Assembly (NCBI GenBank): GCA_900754475.1
Contig: CAAECY010000104.1
Span: forward strand, 1 to 13,409
Source: an uncultured Sutterella sp.
GTDB lineage: Bacteria; Pseudomonadota; Gammaproteobacteria; Burkholderiales; Burkholderiaceae_F
Length of the DNA: 13,409 nucleotides
Direction of reading: 5' to 3'
The notes under the pieces: generated by a model
What the model saw: only the letters and a program-made list of their open reading frames with translations
Database searches by the model: none
Told to the model about the DNA's origin: nothing
Shown here: one piece after another, positions 6,859 to 13,076 of the stretch
Numbering within the stretch: position 1 is the first letter of the stretch
How the letters are laid out: every line of letters starts with the position of its first letter
Position numbers and translations under genes: made by a program

Positions 6859-7650
6859 TCAGCCGAAGGCGATCTTGAGCGTTTGGATCTCTTCGGGGAA
6901 GGCGACGCCCGGCGAGAGCGTCACGTCGAACGACTCGTCGGCGCTCACGCGCAGGCTCGTGTTCGGGCGCACGGGATTCCCCGTTTCGAGGATGTACCCC
7001 GAGAGGTTGCGAAGGAACTCGCGCACTTCGTAGGCGCCGCGCTTCGAGTCGACGATTTCGAGTTCGGGAAGACCGAAGCGATTGAAGCCCGCCGTGTAGC
7101 CGTTCGTGCCGCCCGCTTCGCTGCTCCGCCACACGCCCGTGAAAATCACGTTGTGAACGGGGAAGCTTCGGCCGTCCGTCATCACCTGAGCACCGTTTCG
7201 GTAGCCTTCGGGGGTCAAAAGCGTATTCGTCGTGTCGATCGCCGCGACGCCTTCCTGGAGTGCGAGGCTTGCCACCACGCGCACGAAGTCGCGGGCGCTC
7301 TGAAGAACGAACGCTTCAGGCGACAGAAGCGACGTCACTTCGAGGTGCGCCAAGTGATTCGCGGCGGCGTCCGCCGCACCCGTCCATTCGCGGTTGTTCT
7401 TCGCGACGACTTCGGCGTCGGGGTCCTTCCCTTCCACGAAACGCAGGATGAAGTGGGCCTTGTTGAGGGCCACGACGATCCCCTGTTCGCTCTTCAAAAC
7501 GACCTCGGGTGCCTCGCCCCAGTCCGCCTCGAAGTCCGCCAGGAAAGCGGCGGGATTCCAGGTCGCAAAGGTCAAAAGGACGCGGCCTTCGAGACCCACT
7601 TTGCCGTTTTCGCTCGTTTCGGGGGTTGCGGTGCGGGCGGTTTCGGTCAT
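6859..7650 (-). CDS. DUF4261-like protein of unknown function
   Basis: This is a 263-residue protein, predicted soluble, with no signal peptide or membrane segment. The pattern fits the DUF4261 family, whose function is not established. An N-terminal domain carries VLLTFATWNPAAFLADFEAD (24-43) and FILRFVEG (67-74). A helical middle region (NREWTGAADAAANHLAHLEV, 86-105) follows, and the C-terminal block reads GFNRFGLPELEIVDS (188-202), FLRNLSGYILETG (212-224). I assign this from memory of the family pattern. The ATG at 7650 has AGAGGA five bases upstream. It is the first gene of the minus-strand group, followed after 32 bases by the sensor kinase, so it probably shares the promoter near 7773. 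No role in sensing is known. The co-transcription is the only link visible here. Confidence 0.75.
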   Translation of the reverse strand: MTETARTATPETSENGKVGLEGRVLLTFATWNPAAFLADFEADWGEAPEVVLKSEQGIVVALNKAHFILRFVEGKDPDAEVVAKNNREWTGAADAAANHLAHLEVTSLLSPEAFVLQSARDFVRVVASLALQEGVAAIDTTNTLLTPEGYRNGAQVMTDGRSFPVHNVIFTGVWRSSEAGGTNGYTAGFNRFGLPELEIVDSKRGAYEVREFLRNLSGYILETGNPVRPNTSLRVSADESFDVTLSPGVAFPEEIQTLKIAFG

Positions 7651-7717
7651 GAGATTCCTCTTTTTTCAGTTCGGCTCGGCGACCGCACGCGGAATGCCTT
7701 CGCATCCCACGCCGCAA

Positions 7718-7731
7718 GCCCCGCGCGGGGC
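7718..7731. promoter_or_regulatory. 14-base perfect palindrome in the leader of the DUF4261-like/kinase group
   Basis: GCCCCGC directly abuts its complement GCGGGGC. It lies between the predicted transcription start (about 7766) and the start codon (7650) of the minus-strand group, about 70 bases upstream of the ATG. It could be a repressor site or a hairpin in the transcript leader. There is no T-run. Confidence 0.35.
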
Positions 7732-7772
7732 ATCGGAGGGAAAAGGATCGGGCGGTCGCTCTCGGACCGGAC

Positions 7773-7778
7773 ATTATA
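7773..7778 (-). promoter_or_regulatory. Consensus -10 box of the DUF4261-like/kinase/regulator group
   Basis: The minus strand reads a perfect TATAAT at 7778-7773, about 123 bases upstream of the DUF4261-like start codon. The 16-18-base position upstream holds no recognisable -35 box (AATCGC at 17), so the promoter would be weak or activator-dependent. No other strong -10 box is seen before the gene. Confidence 0.5.
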
Positions 7779-7877
7779 GGGAATTCGGCTTAGAGGCGAT
7801 TTCGGGCGAACGCCTCCGGGGCGTGAAACGACGCGGCTCTGACATTTTTCGGAGATTTTTCCGGGTCGGCCTCACGC

Positions 7878-7905
7878 GTCCTTGCTCACCTGTCCTTGCT
7901 CACCT
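7878..7905. repeat. Perfect 14-base tandem duplication
   Basis: GTCCTTGCTCACCT occurs twice head-to-tail without a mismatch, flanked on both sides by a CTCACGCG sequence (7871 and 7903). It lies in the non-coding gap between the two two-component systems. Confidence 0.85.
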
Positions 7906-7956
7906 CACGCGCGCTCGTTGATCGTCCGATACCGCAGCCGGAGCGCCCCGCTCTCT

Positions 7957-7980
7957 TCGACCTTCGCCTCGACCTTCGCC
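7957..7980. repeat. Perfect 12-base tandem duplication
   Basis: TCGACCTTCGCC occurs twice head-to-tail without a mismatch. It lies 51 bases from the 14-base duplication in the same gene-free stretch. Confidence 0.85.
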
Positions 7981-8108
7981 CCGATCAACGCGAAGCGCAC
8001 CGCGCGGGGCGCCGCACGCGACGAACGCAGCGGGCTTGAAGCCGAATTCCGAGACGTTTCCGCCTGTTTCCTCCTTACGCCCCGTGCGCTTTTCGCCCGC
8101 CCGTCTCG

Positions 8109-8114
8109 TACAAT
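8109..8114 (+). promoter_or_regulatory. -10 box of the OmpR/QseC-type operon
   Basis: TACAAT matches the -10 consensus at five of six bases. A predicted transcription start near 8121 leaves a leader of about 29 bases before the ATG at 8150. The -35 position has no close match. The similar TACAAT and TATAAT boxes at 11619 and 12493, each placed upstream of a plus-strand gene, support this reading. Confidence 0.5.
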
Positions 8115-8149
8115 CGAACGAAGACTCATTCTTCCAGCGGGTACTCACC

Positions 8150-8824
8150 ATGCGCATTCTCCTCGTTGAAGACGACGCGATGATCGGCGACGCCGCCGAG
8201 GCCGCCCTTCGCGACCTGACCCACGTCGTCGACCGTGCGACGGACGGGCTTACGGCCCTCACGCTTGCCGCCACGACCGAGTACCAGCTCGTACTCCTTG
8301 ACTTGGGACTCCCGAAGCTCGACGGCATGGCGGTGCTCGCGAAACTGCGCTCCCGTAGCGACGTCCCCGTCATCATCCTCACGGCCCGCGACGCGCTGGA
8401 GGACCGCCTCAAAGGCCTTGATGCGGGCGCCGACGACTACCTCGTGAAGCCCTTTCACATGTCGGAACTCATGGCGCGGGTGCGCGCCGTGATGCGGCGG
8501 CGCAACGGAACGGTCTTGCAGGGCCCCGGCAACGGCGTCGTGACCTTGGACGAAGAAACGAAGACCGCCCGCACGAAGGACGGGAAAACCGTGACGCTCT
8601 CGCGCCGCGAGTACGCGCTTTTGTCTGCACTCCTTGCGCGCCCGGGTGCCATTCTCTCCCGCAGGACCCTTGAGGAACGCATCTACACCTCGGGCGAAGA
8701 GCCCGAAAGCAACGCGATCGAATTCCTGATCCACAGCCTCCGTAAGAAACTGGGCTCGGACACCGTCAAAAACGTCCGAGGTCTCGGCTGGCGCGTGGCG
8801 CCCCGGGATGCGGATGCGTCCTGA
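8150..8824 (+). CDS. OmpR-family response regulator (QseB/TctD-like)
   Basis: This is a 224-residue winged-helix response regulator, cytoplasmic. The receiver (1-115) has E7-D8-D9, the phospho-acceptor D51 in LVLLDLGLPKLDG, T78 in IILTARD and K100 in YLVKPF, all in the expected spacing. The C-terminal winged helix (about 125-220) includes VTLSRREYALLSALL, the recognition helix region SNAIEFLIHSLRKKL and VRGLGWRV. The best relatives by pattern are QseB, PmrA and TctD. Family-level patterns do not reveal the signal or the regulon. The start is taken at 8150 because the receiver begins directly with MRILLVEDD. A longer reading from 8036 would add 38 residues that overlap the promoter box. Its stop is 22 bases before the kinase start, so the two form one operon. 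Confidence 0.96.
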   Translation: MRILLVEDDAMIGDAAEAALRDLTHVVDRATDGLTALTLAATTEYQLVLLDLGLPKLDGMAVLAKLRSRSDVPVIILTARDALEDRLKGLDAGADDYLVKPFHMSELMARVRAVMRRRNGTVLQGPGNGVVTLDEETKTARTKDGKTVTLSRREYALLSALLARPGAILSRRTLEERIYTSGEEPESNAIEFLIHSLRKKLGSDTVKNVRGLGWRVAPRDADAS

Positions 8825-8846
8825 ATTTCCCAATCGTGAGGGATTT

Positions 8847-10649
8847 ATGCCACAGGACACGAAGGATACGAAGGACGCCAACGGCACCCCCGAAACCCAA
8901 GGCCTGCGCCGCTGCTTCGCCCGGCTTCTGGAGAAGTCCTCGGGCGCGCTCGCGGGGCTCGCGCAATTCGTGCGGGCCGCGCCCGGTCGGGAAGGCGACG
9001 AGTGCTTTGAAAGTAAGCCGAAGGGGATCCTTTCTCGGCGCCCCGTCGGGAATCCGTCGTTTAGAGCGCGTGCCTTCCGTGCGAGCGCCGTGGCGACGCT
9101 CGTCTTTACGGTCGTGACGGGCGCCGTGCTCTTTTACTACGCGTACGAGGACGCTGCCGAGCACCAGGACGACACGCTCGAAGAGGTTTCGGGGGTGCTC
9201 GCGCGCTTCGTGATTTCGGGAAGCGGCGCGAACGCCGCGAAGTGGCCTTTGGACGCGGCGTTTGTCTTCTCGATGGACGACGACGATCTCGAAGACGTCT
9301 ATGAAATCGAACGGAACGACCCCGCATCGCGCATCCCCGCGGGGACGCCCGTACTTGTTCATACGCTGCATCACGGAGGAGCGGCCGTGCCCGTCGTCTT
9401 TCGCGTCGACATTCGGCCGGGGTTGCAAACTCTCCCGATCGACGGGGTCGACTACCGCATGCACGTGAGAACGCTTCGCGGCGGCACCCACATCGCAGTC
9501 GCCCAGCGCACGAACGAACTTCTTGAGAACGCCGCGATCGCTGCCCTCTGGGTGGTGCTTCCGATCGTGACCTCGGGCGTCGTGATCGCGCTGCTGACGG
9601 GCCTTCTCTTTTACAGGCTTCTTCTTCCCGTCGAGGCCGCGGCCAGGACTCTGAACGCCCGTCGGGCGGACGACCTTTCGCCGCTCGCAACCGAAGGGCT
9701 TCCCTCGGAAGTGCTCCCGATGGCCCGAAGCTTCAACGGGTTGCTCGCGCGCGTGACGGAGCTGCGCGAGCGCGAAGCGCGGTTCGTCGCGGACGCCGCG
9801 CACGAATTGCGTACGCCCTTGGCGGCGCTCCTTCTTCGGATCGAGCGGCTCGCGGAATCCGAAACCGTTCGGACGCTTCCGCCCGAAACCCGCGAGGAAG
9901 TGGAGCGCCTCTCGGCCGCCACCGAGCGGCTCGTGCGGATGGTGAATCAGTTGTTGGCGCTCAAACGCGCGGAAGTGCAGGCCGCACAAAGCCGGCAGGG
10001 ACCTGAAGCCCGCTCTTCAAGCACGTCTTCCGATTCGACCGCTTCAACCTCTGCGACCGATTCCGCTTCCGCCCGATCTCTTCGCGCACCCCTTGACGAA
10101 GCCGTGGGCCTCGTCGTCGAAGCCCTCTGGGACGAGGTGGAGAAGAAGTCGATCGACCTCGAAGTAACGGGCCTCGAAGAACTCGAACACGACGGGCGCT
10201 TCCCCGCCGCCGCGATGCCCGCGGACGCGCTTCACGGGATACTGAGGAATTTGTTGGAGAACGCCGTTCGCTACACGCCCGAGGGCGGTCGGATCACGAT
10301 CGACCTGGCACTCGGAAGTGTCACGAATCCGAACGACACGCATCACGCCCTCCTTCGCGTCTCCGACACGGGACCGGGGATTCCCGAAGCGGAACGCTCG
10401 CGCGTGTTCGATCCCTTCTACCGCGTGCTCGGTACGGGCGTTGACGGAACGGGCCTCGGGTTGGCGATCGTGAAGACCATTGCCGGGAAGTACGGCGTCG
10501 AGGTGACGCTCTCGGACGCAGCCCTTTCCACGCAAACGCCCGACGCGACCGACACCAACGCCGCCGCATCCACTCCCGTCCGCTCGGGGCCGGGCCTTTG
10601 CGTCACGCTGCTCCTTCCGCTTGCGCCGGAAGTCTCCGAGACCGCCTGA
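8847..10649 (+). CDS. Sensor histidine kinase (QseC-like), partner of the OmpR-type regulator
   Basis: This is a 600-residue inner-membrane kinase. An unusually long hydrophilic N-terminal tail (about 75 residues, including DTKDTKD) precedes the first transmembrane helix (about 77-99). A periplasmic sensor domain (about 100-228) and a second helix (about 229-256) follow, then a HAMP-like linker and the kinase core. H319 in FVADAAHELRTPLAAL is the phosphorylation site, N468 and N472 lie in LRNLLENAVRYTP, the G1 box is DTGPG (507-511) and the G2 box is GTGLGL (534-539). All are canonical. A 20-residue Ser/Thr/Ala-rich insert (about 390-410) separates the dimerisation and ATPase domains, and another low-complexity stretch (561-577) lies near the end. 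GAGG five bases upstream supports the ATG at 8847. The in-frame ATGs at 8808 and 8814 overlap the regulator gene and lack a good site. Confidence 0.95.
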   Translation: MPQDTKDTKDANGTPETQGLRRCFARLLEKSSGALAGLAQFVRAAPGREGDECFESKPKGILSRRPVGNPSFRARAFRASAVATLVFTVVTGAVLFYYAYEDAAEHQDDTLEEVSGVLARFVISGSGANAAKWPLDAAFVFSMDDDDLEDVYEIERNDPASRIPAGTPVLVHTLHHGGAAVPVVFRVDIRPGLQTLPIDGVDYRMHVRTLRGGTHIAVAQRTNELLENAAIAALWVVLPIVTSGVVIALLTGLLFYRLLLPVEAAARTLNARRADDLSPLATEGLPSEVLPMARSFNGLLARVTELREREARFVADAAHELRTPLAALLLRIERLAESETVRTLPPETREEVERLSAATERLVRMVNQLLALKRAEVQAAQSRQGPEARSSSTSSDSTASTSATDSASARSLRAPLDEAVGLVVEALWDEVEKKSIDLEVTGLEELEHDGRFPAAAMPADALHGILRNLLENAVRYTPEGGRITIDLALGSVTNPNDTHHALLRVSDTGPGIPEAERSRVFDPFYRVLGTGVDGTGLGLAIVKTIAGKYGVEVTLSDAALSTQTPDATDTNAAASTPVRSGPGLCVTLLLPLAPEVSETA

Positions 10650-10688
10650 CTCAAATTCCTGGAGATACACACGGTTACATCCTCCGCC

Positions 10689-10716
10689 TTGAACCGGGGC
10701 TTTTAAGCTCCATATA
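10689..10716 (+). promoter_or_regulatory. Sigma-32 (RpoH) heat-shock promoter of the hsp20 gene
   Basis: CTTGAA (10689-10694) and CTCCATAT (10709-10716) are separated by 14 bases. The sigma-32 consensus is CTTGAAA with CCCCATNT at about 13-17 bases, so the -35 matches fully over the six bases compared and the -10 at seven of eight. Transcription would start near 10722-10726, about 170 bases upstream of the hsp20 start codon. The nature of the downstream gene fits this reading. Confidence 0.75.
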
Positions 10717-10737
10717 GGAGTTAAGGCAAGAGAGAAA

Positions 10738-10772
10738 CGCCGAGCGCCGCAGGCCTGCGGCGCTGCGCTTTT
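10738..10772 (+). terminator. Strong palindromic hairpin with T-run between kinase and hsp20
   Basis: A perfect 22-base palindrome, AGCGCCGCAGG (10743-10753) with CCTGCGGCGCT (10754-10764), is followed by GCGC and TTTT (10769-10772). An outer CGC/GCG pair can extend the stem. It suits a terminator of the two-component operon that ends at 10649. It also lies downstream of the sigma-32 promoter, inside the hsp20 leader, so it could attenuate that transcript or act as part of a leader structure. Confidence 0.7.
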
Positions 10773-10779
10773 CCCGGTT

Positions 10780-10890
10780 ATTCCCGCGGGCGCGCTTCGG
10801 GTGCGGCACCGGTACGTCGTACCGAGAGCTCGTGCCGGACGTGAGCCGTCCGGACGCTCGAAGGCGCCTCCCGCGGAATTTCGGAGGAAT
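10780..10890 (+). promoter_or_regulatory. Structured hsp20 5' leader, candidate RNA thermometer
   Basis: The ribosome binding site GGAGG (10883-10887) can pair perfectly with CCTCC (10867-10871) around an 11-base loop. Upstream lie two further hairpins: CGGCAC/GTGCCG (10804-10809 and 10832-10837) enclosing CGGTAC/GTACCG (10810-10824), and CCGGAC/GTCCGG (10835-10853). A long-range pairing of ATTCCCGCGGG (10780-10790) with CCCGCGGAAT (10870-10879) is also possible. Several hairpins ending in one that hides the ribosome site is the layout of ROSE-type thermometers in front of hsp20 genes. No ROSE sequence signature was recognised, so this rests on pairing alone. Confidence 0.5.
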
Positions 10891-10894
10891 GGTT

Positions 10895-11368
10895 ATGTTG
10901 TTTCCTGCTCTCTATCGCGAAAATCTCTTCGACGGTCTCGATCCTTTCGATCGCATGCTGAACGGCCAGAGCGCCTGGGGCCTCGAATTCCCGAACGAAA
11001 AGCGCGATCCCCTCTTCGGCAAGCACGCCGCGCGCGTCATGCGCACCGACATCCGCGAATTGAAGACGGGCTACGAGATCGACATCGATCTGCCGGGCTT
11101 CAAGAAGGAAGACGTCACGGCGGAACTTAAGGACGGCTACCTCACGATCTCGGCCGTGAAGTCGCTCGAACGCAAGGGGGACGAAAAGGAACACGGCCAC
11201 TACCTGCGCCGCGAACGCTACGAGGGCTCGTGCTCGCGCAGCTTCTACGTCGGGGACGCCGTGAAGGAAGAAGACGTCAAGGCGAAGTTCGAGGACGGGA
11301 TCCTCAAGATCTCGATCCCGAAGAAGGAAGCCGCGACGCCCGAAAAACGCATGATCGCAATTGAATAA
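10895..11368 (+). CDS. hsp20: Small heat-shock protein, Hsp20/alpha-crystallin family
   Basis: This is a 157-residue ATP-independent holdase chaperone of the cytoplasm that binds unfolding proteins during stress. A 45-residue N-terminal arm (LFPALYRENLFDGLDPFDRML) precedes the alpha-crystallin domain (about 46-143), which includes YEIDIDLPGFKKEDV, LKDGYLTISAVK, the charged loop ERKGDEKEHGHY and the closing FEDGILKISIPKK. The C-terminus ends in RMIAIE, where I-A-I (154-156) is the IxI motif needed for oligomer assembly. Length and domain order are typical. The ATG at 10895 lies seven bases after GGAGG. The nearby ATG at 10889 is too close to that site. Regulation is probably by sigma-32 and possibly by leader structure (see the separate entries). 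Downstream lie three hairpins, the last a clear terminator. Confidence 0.96.
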   Translation: MLFPALYRENLFDGLDPFDRMLNGQSAWGLEFPNEKRDPLFGKHAARVMRTDIRELKTGYEIDIDLPGFKKEDVTAELKDGYLTISAVKSLERKGDEKEHGHYLRRERYEGSCSRSFYVGDAVKEEDVKAKFEDGILKISIPKKEAATPEKRMIAIE

Positions 11369-11408
11369 GCGATTGAATGAGCGAATCGACGCGATAACGC
11401 AAGGCCGC

Positions 11409-11452
11409 GCGAGCGACTCGACCCTCCCTCCCGAGGGGTCGGTGTCGCTCGC
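11409..11452 (+). terminator. Large two-part stem-loop downstream of hsp20
   Basis: GCGAGCGAC (11409-11417) pairs perfectly with GTCGCTCGC (11444-11452), and an inner CGACCC (11419-11424) pairs with GGGTCG (11436-11441). There is no T-run, so it is probably a 3'-end protecting structure for the hsp20 transcript rather than a complete terminator. Confidence 0.55.
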
Positions 11453-11460
11453 AAGGCTCG

Positions 11461-11477
11461 GGAACCTTGAAGGTTCC
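11461..11477 (+). repeat. Second hairpin downstream of hsp20
   Basis: GGAACC (11461-11466) pairs with GGTTCC (11472-11477) around TTGAA. It lies between the large stem-loop and the terminator at 11502, with no T-run of its own. Confidence 0.5.
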
Positions 11478-11501
11478 GCCTCGTGATTATCTCTCGACTC
11501 T

Positions 11502-11541
11502 CGGCCCGTTTCCCTTGATTTTCAGGAAACGGGCCGTTTTT
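11502..11541 (+). terminator. Intrinsic terminator of hsp20
   Basis: CGGCCCGTTTCC (11502-11513) pairs perfectly with GGAAACGGGCCG (11525-11536) around an 11-base loop, followed directly by five T residues (11537-11541) and TCTTCTC. It lies 134 bases after the hsp20 stop. Confidence 0.92.
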
Positions 11542-11757
11542 CTTCTCTCAAATTTCTCCGTCTTTCGGCCGACGCCGACCCCATACCAAAGACGGCATCC
11601 GAGGGATGCGACGAGCGCTACAATCGGCGCGTTTCAAAATCAACTCTCGAGGGGCATTCCTCACCGACCGGCGCGACCCCGTGTCGTCCCTCGTGCTCGG
11701 AGCACGTCGGAGCAGGAGCGCCGTGAAAGCGCCGCCCCTCGAACGGAGAATATTCGA
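11542..11757. other. Leader region of mdaB
   Basis: No gene is seen. A TACAAT (11619-11624) is a candidate -10 box, 134 bases upstream of the mdaB start. The -35 position is weak. A plus-strand open frame runs from 11467 into mdaB but lies over the hsp20 terminator and has no coding features, so it is not used. GGAG nine bases before the ATG is the ribosome binding site. Confidence 0.5.
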
Positions 11758-12342
11758 ATGACCCATCACGCTCTTTTCCTTGACGCGGGTTGCAACTACG
11801 CCCACTCCTCGGGCGCGCTCTCGCACGCTTTCGTCGACCTCGGCCGCCGCACGCTCGAGTCGATCGGGTGGACCACCGACGTCACCCGCATCGACGACGG
11901 CTGGGATGTCGACGAAGAAGCCGAGAAGATCCTCAAAGCCGACGTCATCATCGTGCAGACCCCCGGCTGGTGGATGTCGACGCCCTGGAAATTCAAGAAG
12001 TACCAGGACGAAGTCTTCGTTTCGCCCAAGATCTGCGGCACGGACGGGCGCACCCGCACGGATCCGACCCGCAACTACGGCACGGGCGGCATCCTCACCG
12101 ACAAGCACTACCTCCTTTCCTCCACCTGGAACGCTCCGATCGAAGCCTTCGACGACCCGAACGACTTCTTCGGCGGCGTGGGGATCGACGGCGTCTTTCT
12201 CCCGCTCCATCGCACGATGGCCTTCCTCGGCATGAAGCCTCTACCCTCCTTCAAGGCGAACGACGTCATCAAGAATCCGCAGATCGAAGCGGACATGGCT
12301 CGTTTCGTCGAACACCTCAAGAACGCCGTCAAGGACCTCTGA
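11758..12342 (+). CDS. mdaB: NAD(P)H:quinone oxidoreductase, MdaB family
   Basis: This 194-residue cytoplasmic flavodoxin-fold protein matches the MdaB (modulator of drug activity B) family: FAD enzymes that reduce quinones with NADPH in two-electron steps, limiting redox-cycling damage. Family hallmarks are IIVQTPGWWMSTPWKFKKY (64-82), DGRTR (96-100), YGTGGILTDKHYLLSSTWNAP (107-127), EAFDDPNDFF (129-138) and FLGMKPLPSFKANDVIKNP (156-174). Length is as in the family. The start at 11758 is favoured because MdaB homology begins within the first residues and GGAG lies upstream. It is probably a single-gene unit, with a hairpin and an intrinsic terminator after it. No disrupted residue was noticed. 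The gene next to hsp20 suggests a stress-response neighbourhood, but there is no direct link in the sequence. Confidence 0.95.
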   Translation: MTHHALFLDAGCNYAHSSGALSHAFVDLGRRTLESIGWTTDVTRIDDGWDVDEEAEKILKADVIIVQTPGWWMSTPWKFKKYQDEVFVSPKICGTDGRTRTDPTRNYGTGGILTDKHYLLSSTWNAPIEAFDDPNDFFGGVGIDGVFLPLHRTMAFLGMKPLPSFKANDVIKNPQIEADMARFVEHLKNAVKDL

Positions 12343-12369
12343 TCGACTTCCGATCGTCCTCTGACGGAC

Positions 12370-12403
12370 CGCTCGTCGGCTCTTTCGTAAGAGCGACCGA
12401 GCG
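12370..12403 (+). repeat. Hairpin downstream of mdaB
   Basis: CGCTCG (12370-12375) and CGAGCG (12398-12403) form the outer stem, with CTCTT/AAGAG and a CG pair inside and one bulge on each side. It starts 28 bases after the mdaB stop and precedes the intrinsic terminator, perhaps as a transcript-end stabiliser. Confidence 0.5.
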
Positions 12404-12415
12404 ACCTTGACCTGC

Positions 12416-12449
12416 GCCCCGGGTTTCCCCACGAACCCCGGGGCATTTT
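12416..12449 (+). terminator. Intrinsic terminator of mdaB
   Basis: GCCCCGGG (12416-12423) pairs with CCCGGGGC (12437-12444), extended by a GTT/AAC pairing with one bulged C, and is followed by ATTTTC. It lies 74 bases after the mdaB stop. Confidence 0.85.
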
Positions 12450-12492
12450 CGTTGCGCTTTCGCAGCGTTTTCGTAGTGTCCTCCCGACGCCC

Positions 12493-12498
12493 TATAAT
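12493..12498 (+). promoter_or_regulatory. -10 box of the four-helix membrane protein gene
   Basis: A perfect TATAAT lies 57 bases upstream of the GTG start and 44 bases after the mdaB terminator. TTCGTA at 12470-12475 (17-base spacing) is a poor -35 match at three of six bases. Confidence 0.6.
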
Positions 12499-12554
12499 CG
12501 CGGCACCGCTTCGCACCGATCTCTTGCAACGCTTCCCACGTAAGGAACCCCGCC

Positions 12555-13007
12555 GTGAGCCGCCTCTACACGATCCTCCTCCTTCTTGCCGCGCTCGTTC
12601 TCTGGGGGACGGGCCTCTCGCGCCTCGCGCCCTACCTCGAATCGTCCGCGCTTTTGAAGGACGCCCTCCCCGCCTTCGCGGGCCTCGCGGCCCTTGCGGG
12701 GCTCGTTGTGAAAGGAGTGCTCACAAGCCGAATGCCCCTTGAAGAACGGCACCCGCTCAACTCCGCCCTCGCGCTCACGATCCTCTTTTCGATCGTCGTC
12801 GCCTACGCGGATCTCTTTTTCCTCGACGGCCGCGTCTTCGACGTGCTCCTCGACGCGTTGGGGCTCGCGTTCTACGCTTCGGGCGAATCGAAGTTCGACG
12901 TCACGATCGGGACCGCCTTCGGGATCCTGCACCCGGTCCTCTTTACCATCGCGGCCGTCGCGGCGCTTCTCGGGTTCTTCGCGAAGACGACGAGCAGGAA
13001 GCGCTGA
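12555..13007 (+). CDS. Four-helix membrane protein of unknown function
   Basis: This 150-residue protein is not one I recognise. It has four hydrophobic segments at about residues 5-19, 38-56, 70-89 and 119-143, and a short basic tail (KTTSRKR), which fits a small inner-membrane protein. The loops carry LEERHPLNS (62-70) and a longer stretch between helices 3 and 4 (DGRVFDVLLDALGLAFYASGE, 91-111) that may be amphipathic. The start is GTG at 12555 with AAGGA eight bases upstream. It lies 57 bases after a perfect TATAAT, so it is probably a single-gene unit. An intrinsic terminator follows at 13033. The good promoter, ribosome site and terminator support a real gene despite the missing identity. 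Confidence 0.8.
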   Translation: MSRLYTILLLLAALVLWGTGLSRLAPYLESSALLKDALPAFAGLAALAGLVVKGVLTSRMPLEERHPLNSALALTILFSIVVAYADLFFLDGRVFDVLLDALGLAFYASGESKFDVTIGTAFGILHPVLFTIAAVAALLGFFAKTTSRKR

Positions 13008-13032
13008 AACCCGGTCAAAACAAAGCACAAAG

Positions 13033-13076
13033 AACGGCTCCGGTGCATTGGACACGCTCGGAGCCGTTTCGTTTTT
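13033..13076 (+). terminator. Intrinsic terminator of the four-helix membrane protein gene
   Basis: AACGGCTCCG (13033-13042) pairs perfectly with CGGAGCCGTT (13059-13068) around a 16-base loop, followed by TCGTTTTT (T-run 13072-13076). It begins 26 bases after the stop codon. Confidence 0.9.

Larger units (their letters stand above)
7779..8108. other. Divergent intergenic region without a supported gene
   Basis: This 330-base stretch lies between the two divergent promoter boxes. It contains two perfect tandem duplications (7878-7905 and 7957-7980). A minus-strand open frame of 74 codons (8129-7905) exists but overlaps the plus-strand promoter and has a poor ribosome binding site, so I do not call it a gene. 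No other coding signature is seen. Confidence 0.5.

Noticed and set aside
4886..7033. A 715-codon open frame on the plus strand
   Set aside because: It is antisense to the TtrS-like kinase and the end of the DUF4261-like gene, with no recognisable motif, and is explained by the low stop frequency of GC-rich sequence.
7878..7980. Possible CRISPR array
   Set aside because: Only two directly abutting copies of each short unit exist, with no spacers of regular length and no cas genes in the window.
7905..8129. A 74-codon minus-strand frame ending in a basic stretch that faintly recalls a ParB C-terminus
   Set aside because: It overlaps the promoter of the OmpR-type operon, has a poorly spaced ribosome site, and the resemblance covers too few residues to be meaningful.
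8766..9989. A 407-codon minus-strand open frame
   Set aside because: It lies opposite the QseC-like kinase, which has all kinase motifs. The frame has no motif of its own.
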